Shown here piece after piece: positions 6,482-6,881 of a stretch of 6,881 nt of DNA (the first letter of the stretch is position 1; every line of letters starts with the position of its first letter). This DNA is from Planctomycetota bacterium (GTDB lineage: Bacteria > Planctomycetota > SZUA-567): assembly GCA_031270145.1 (NCBI GenBank), contig JAISYD010000350.1:1-6881 (forward strand), in the 5' to 3' direction. Below the pieces are notes generated by a model that was given only the letters and a program-made list of their open reading frames with translations, was not told the origin of the DNA and ran no database searches. The position numbers and the translations under genes are program-made.

Positions 6482-6502
6482 GACTGGCCGATTTTCCGTC
6501 AA
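6475..6502 (-). promoter_or_regulatory. Sigma70-type promoter of the dctP operon
   Basis: On the minus strand the -35 box is TTGACG (6497-6502) and the -10 box TACAAT (6475-6480), each five of six to consensus, with a 16-bp spacer. The -10 box lies inside operator O1 and A-tracts lie directly upstream. Transcription should start near 6468. Confidence 0.78.
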
Positions 6503-6505
6503 GCA

Positions 6506-6524
6506 TTTTTTTGGATTTTTTTTT
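6506..6524 (-). promoter_or_regulatory. UP-like A-tract element upstream of the dctP promoter
   Basis: Read on the minus strand, a run of nine A (6516-6524) and one of seven A (6506-6512) lie just upstream of the -35 box. Their centres are about 11 bp apart, so they face the same side of the helix. In a GC-rich region such AT-only runs stand out. They match the place and make-up of UP elements bound by the RNA polymerase alpha C-terminal domain. Confidence 0.55.
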
Positions 6525-6525
6525 C

Positions 6526-6544
6526 GCCCGGGAAATGCCCGGGC
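6526..6544. repeat. 7-bp hairpin beside the A-tracts
   Basis: GCCCGGG (6526-6532) and CCCGGGC (6538-6544) flank a five-base loop. The T run lies before the stem on the plus strand, and A follows it on the minus strand, so it does not have terminator form on either strand. It may mark the boundary between the two divergent promoters or be a protein site. Confidence 0.45.
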
Positions 6545-6618
6545 TTGCCCATTCCGAAAGGGTCTCCGGCAATGTCTTCAATTGAACGGGCAGGCGTCCC
6601 GCCGGCATTCGCCCCGGA

Positions 6619-6649
6619 TTCGCCGCCGGCCAATTGGGGAGGCGGCGAA
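6619..6649. repeat. 9-bp inverted repeat upstream of the larC promoter
   Basis: TTCGCCGCC (6619-6627) and GGCGGCGAA (6641-6649) are perfect reverse complements around a 13-bp middle that contains CCAATTGG. The repeat ends 26 bp before the larC -35 box. No T run follows on either strand. It could be a binding site for a dimeric regulator of larC, or chance in GC-rich DNA. Apart from this repeat and the hairpin at 6526-6544, nothing gene-like is seen between the two promoters. Confidence 0.4.
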
Positions 6650-6675
6650 AGGAGGGGCTTTTCGGGGATTAAAGT

Positions 6676-6704
6676 TTGACATGGGGAATTTTAACGCTTA
6701 CCAT
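6676..6704 (+). promoter_or_regulatory. Sigma70-type promoter of larC
   Basis: A perfect -35 TTGACA (6676-6681), a 17-bp spacer and a -10 TACCAT (6699-6704, four of six) face right. Transcription should start near 6711, leaving a leader of about 98 nt before larC. That leader holds only a weak 7-bp repeat (6727-6733 with 6753-6759). Confidence 0.62.
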
Positions 6705-6808
6705 CGGGGCGCGCCGGCAAACCGCGTCCGGCCGGGAAAAGGCGGCGGCTTTGGCCGGAGCGAGGCGGGAAGCGGAGGAGCCGGCCGCGATAAAAAAAGG
6801 ACTTGCCC

Positions 6809-6881
6809 ATGCACCTGCACCTTGACTGCCAATTCGGGCTGGCCGGGGACATGCTCCTCGCCGCCCTGATCGACGCCGGGG
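6809..6881 (+). CDS. larC: LarC, nickel-pincer cofactor biosynthesis protein, N-terminus only
   Basis: Only 24 codons are in the window. The peptide opens with MHLHLDC and continues through FGLAGDMLLAALIDAG, the typical N-terminus of LarC (formerly DUF111), whose family pattern is LD(C/x)FSGISGDM(L/F)LGALLDLG. LarC inserts nickel into pyridinium-3,5-bisthiocarboxylic acid mononucleotide, the last step in making the cofactor of lactate racemase LarA and related hydroxyacid racemases and epimerases. The ATG at 6809-6811 has AAAAAGGA seven bases upstream. The gene is divergent from the TRAP operon and has its own promoter. In some bacteria larC is split into larC1 and larC2 joined by a programmed frameshift; that cannot be tested here. 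The identification rests on a short but very characteristic stretch. Confidence 0.8.
   Translation, partial: MHLHLDCQFGLAGDMLLAALIDAG

Noticed and set aside
6506..6544. T runs next to a GC hairpin as an intrinsic terminator
   Set aside because: The T run precedes the stem on the plus strand, and A follows it on the minus strand. Terminator order is wrong on both strands, and the runs fit an UP-like element better.
6572..6679. Possible 35-residue plus-strand peptide starting at ATG 6572
   Set aside because: No ribosome-binding site, no hydrophobic or other recognisable pattern, and its end overlaps the larC -35 box.

Overview
The window is a GC-rich bacterial segment. It holds one long leftward (minus-strand) operon and the first codons of a divergent rightward gene. 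Strong Shine-Dalgarno sequences, overlapping genes and sigma70-type promoters show a bacterium. The sequence does not fix the phylum: there is no rRNA or other marker. A TRAP transporter, a fumarate-reductase-type flavoprotein and a nickel-cofactor gene suit an anaerobic or facultative organism that lives on organic acids, but that is inference.

Layout from right to left. The larC gene (nickel-pincer cofactor synthesis) starts at 6809 on the plus strand and runs off the right edge. Between it and dctP is a divergent control region of 592 bp (6217-6808) with a promoter for each direction. The leftward promoter has an A-tract UP-like element and two copies of GCAATCGATT exactly 21 bp apart; the upstream copy covers the -10 box. 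About 250 nt of structured leader follows. The operon then reads: dctP (TRAP binding protein), a gap with a 10-bp inverted repeat, dctQ and dctM (membrane subunits, 4-nt overlap), an FAD flavoprotein of the fumarate reductase/succinate dehydrogenase superfamily, a LacI-family regulator (1-nt overlap with the flavoprotein gene) and a small cupin protein (13-nt overlap with the regulator gene). The cupin gene is cut by the left edge.

How it may work together (inference): DctPQM imports a carboxylate, probably a hydroxy or sugar acid. The cytoplasmic flavoprotein and the cupin act on it or on a derivative. The LacI-type protein senses an intermediate and represses the operon, including its own gene, from the twin operators. 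The divergent larC raises the possibility of a Ni-pincer-dependent hydroxyacid racemase or epimerase in the same pathway, but no larA homologue lies in the window.

No CRISPR array, tRNA, rRNA, insertion sequence or phage gene was seen. I found no clear case for a wholly new system. The most unusual parts are the flavoprotein, whose likely substrate pocket departs from the fumarate/succinate pattern, and the elaborate control region upstream of dctP.
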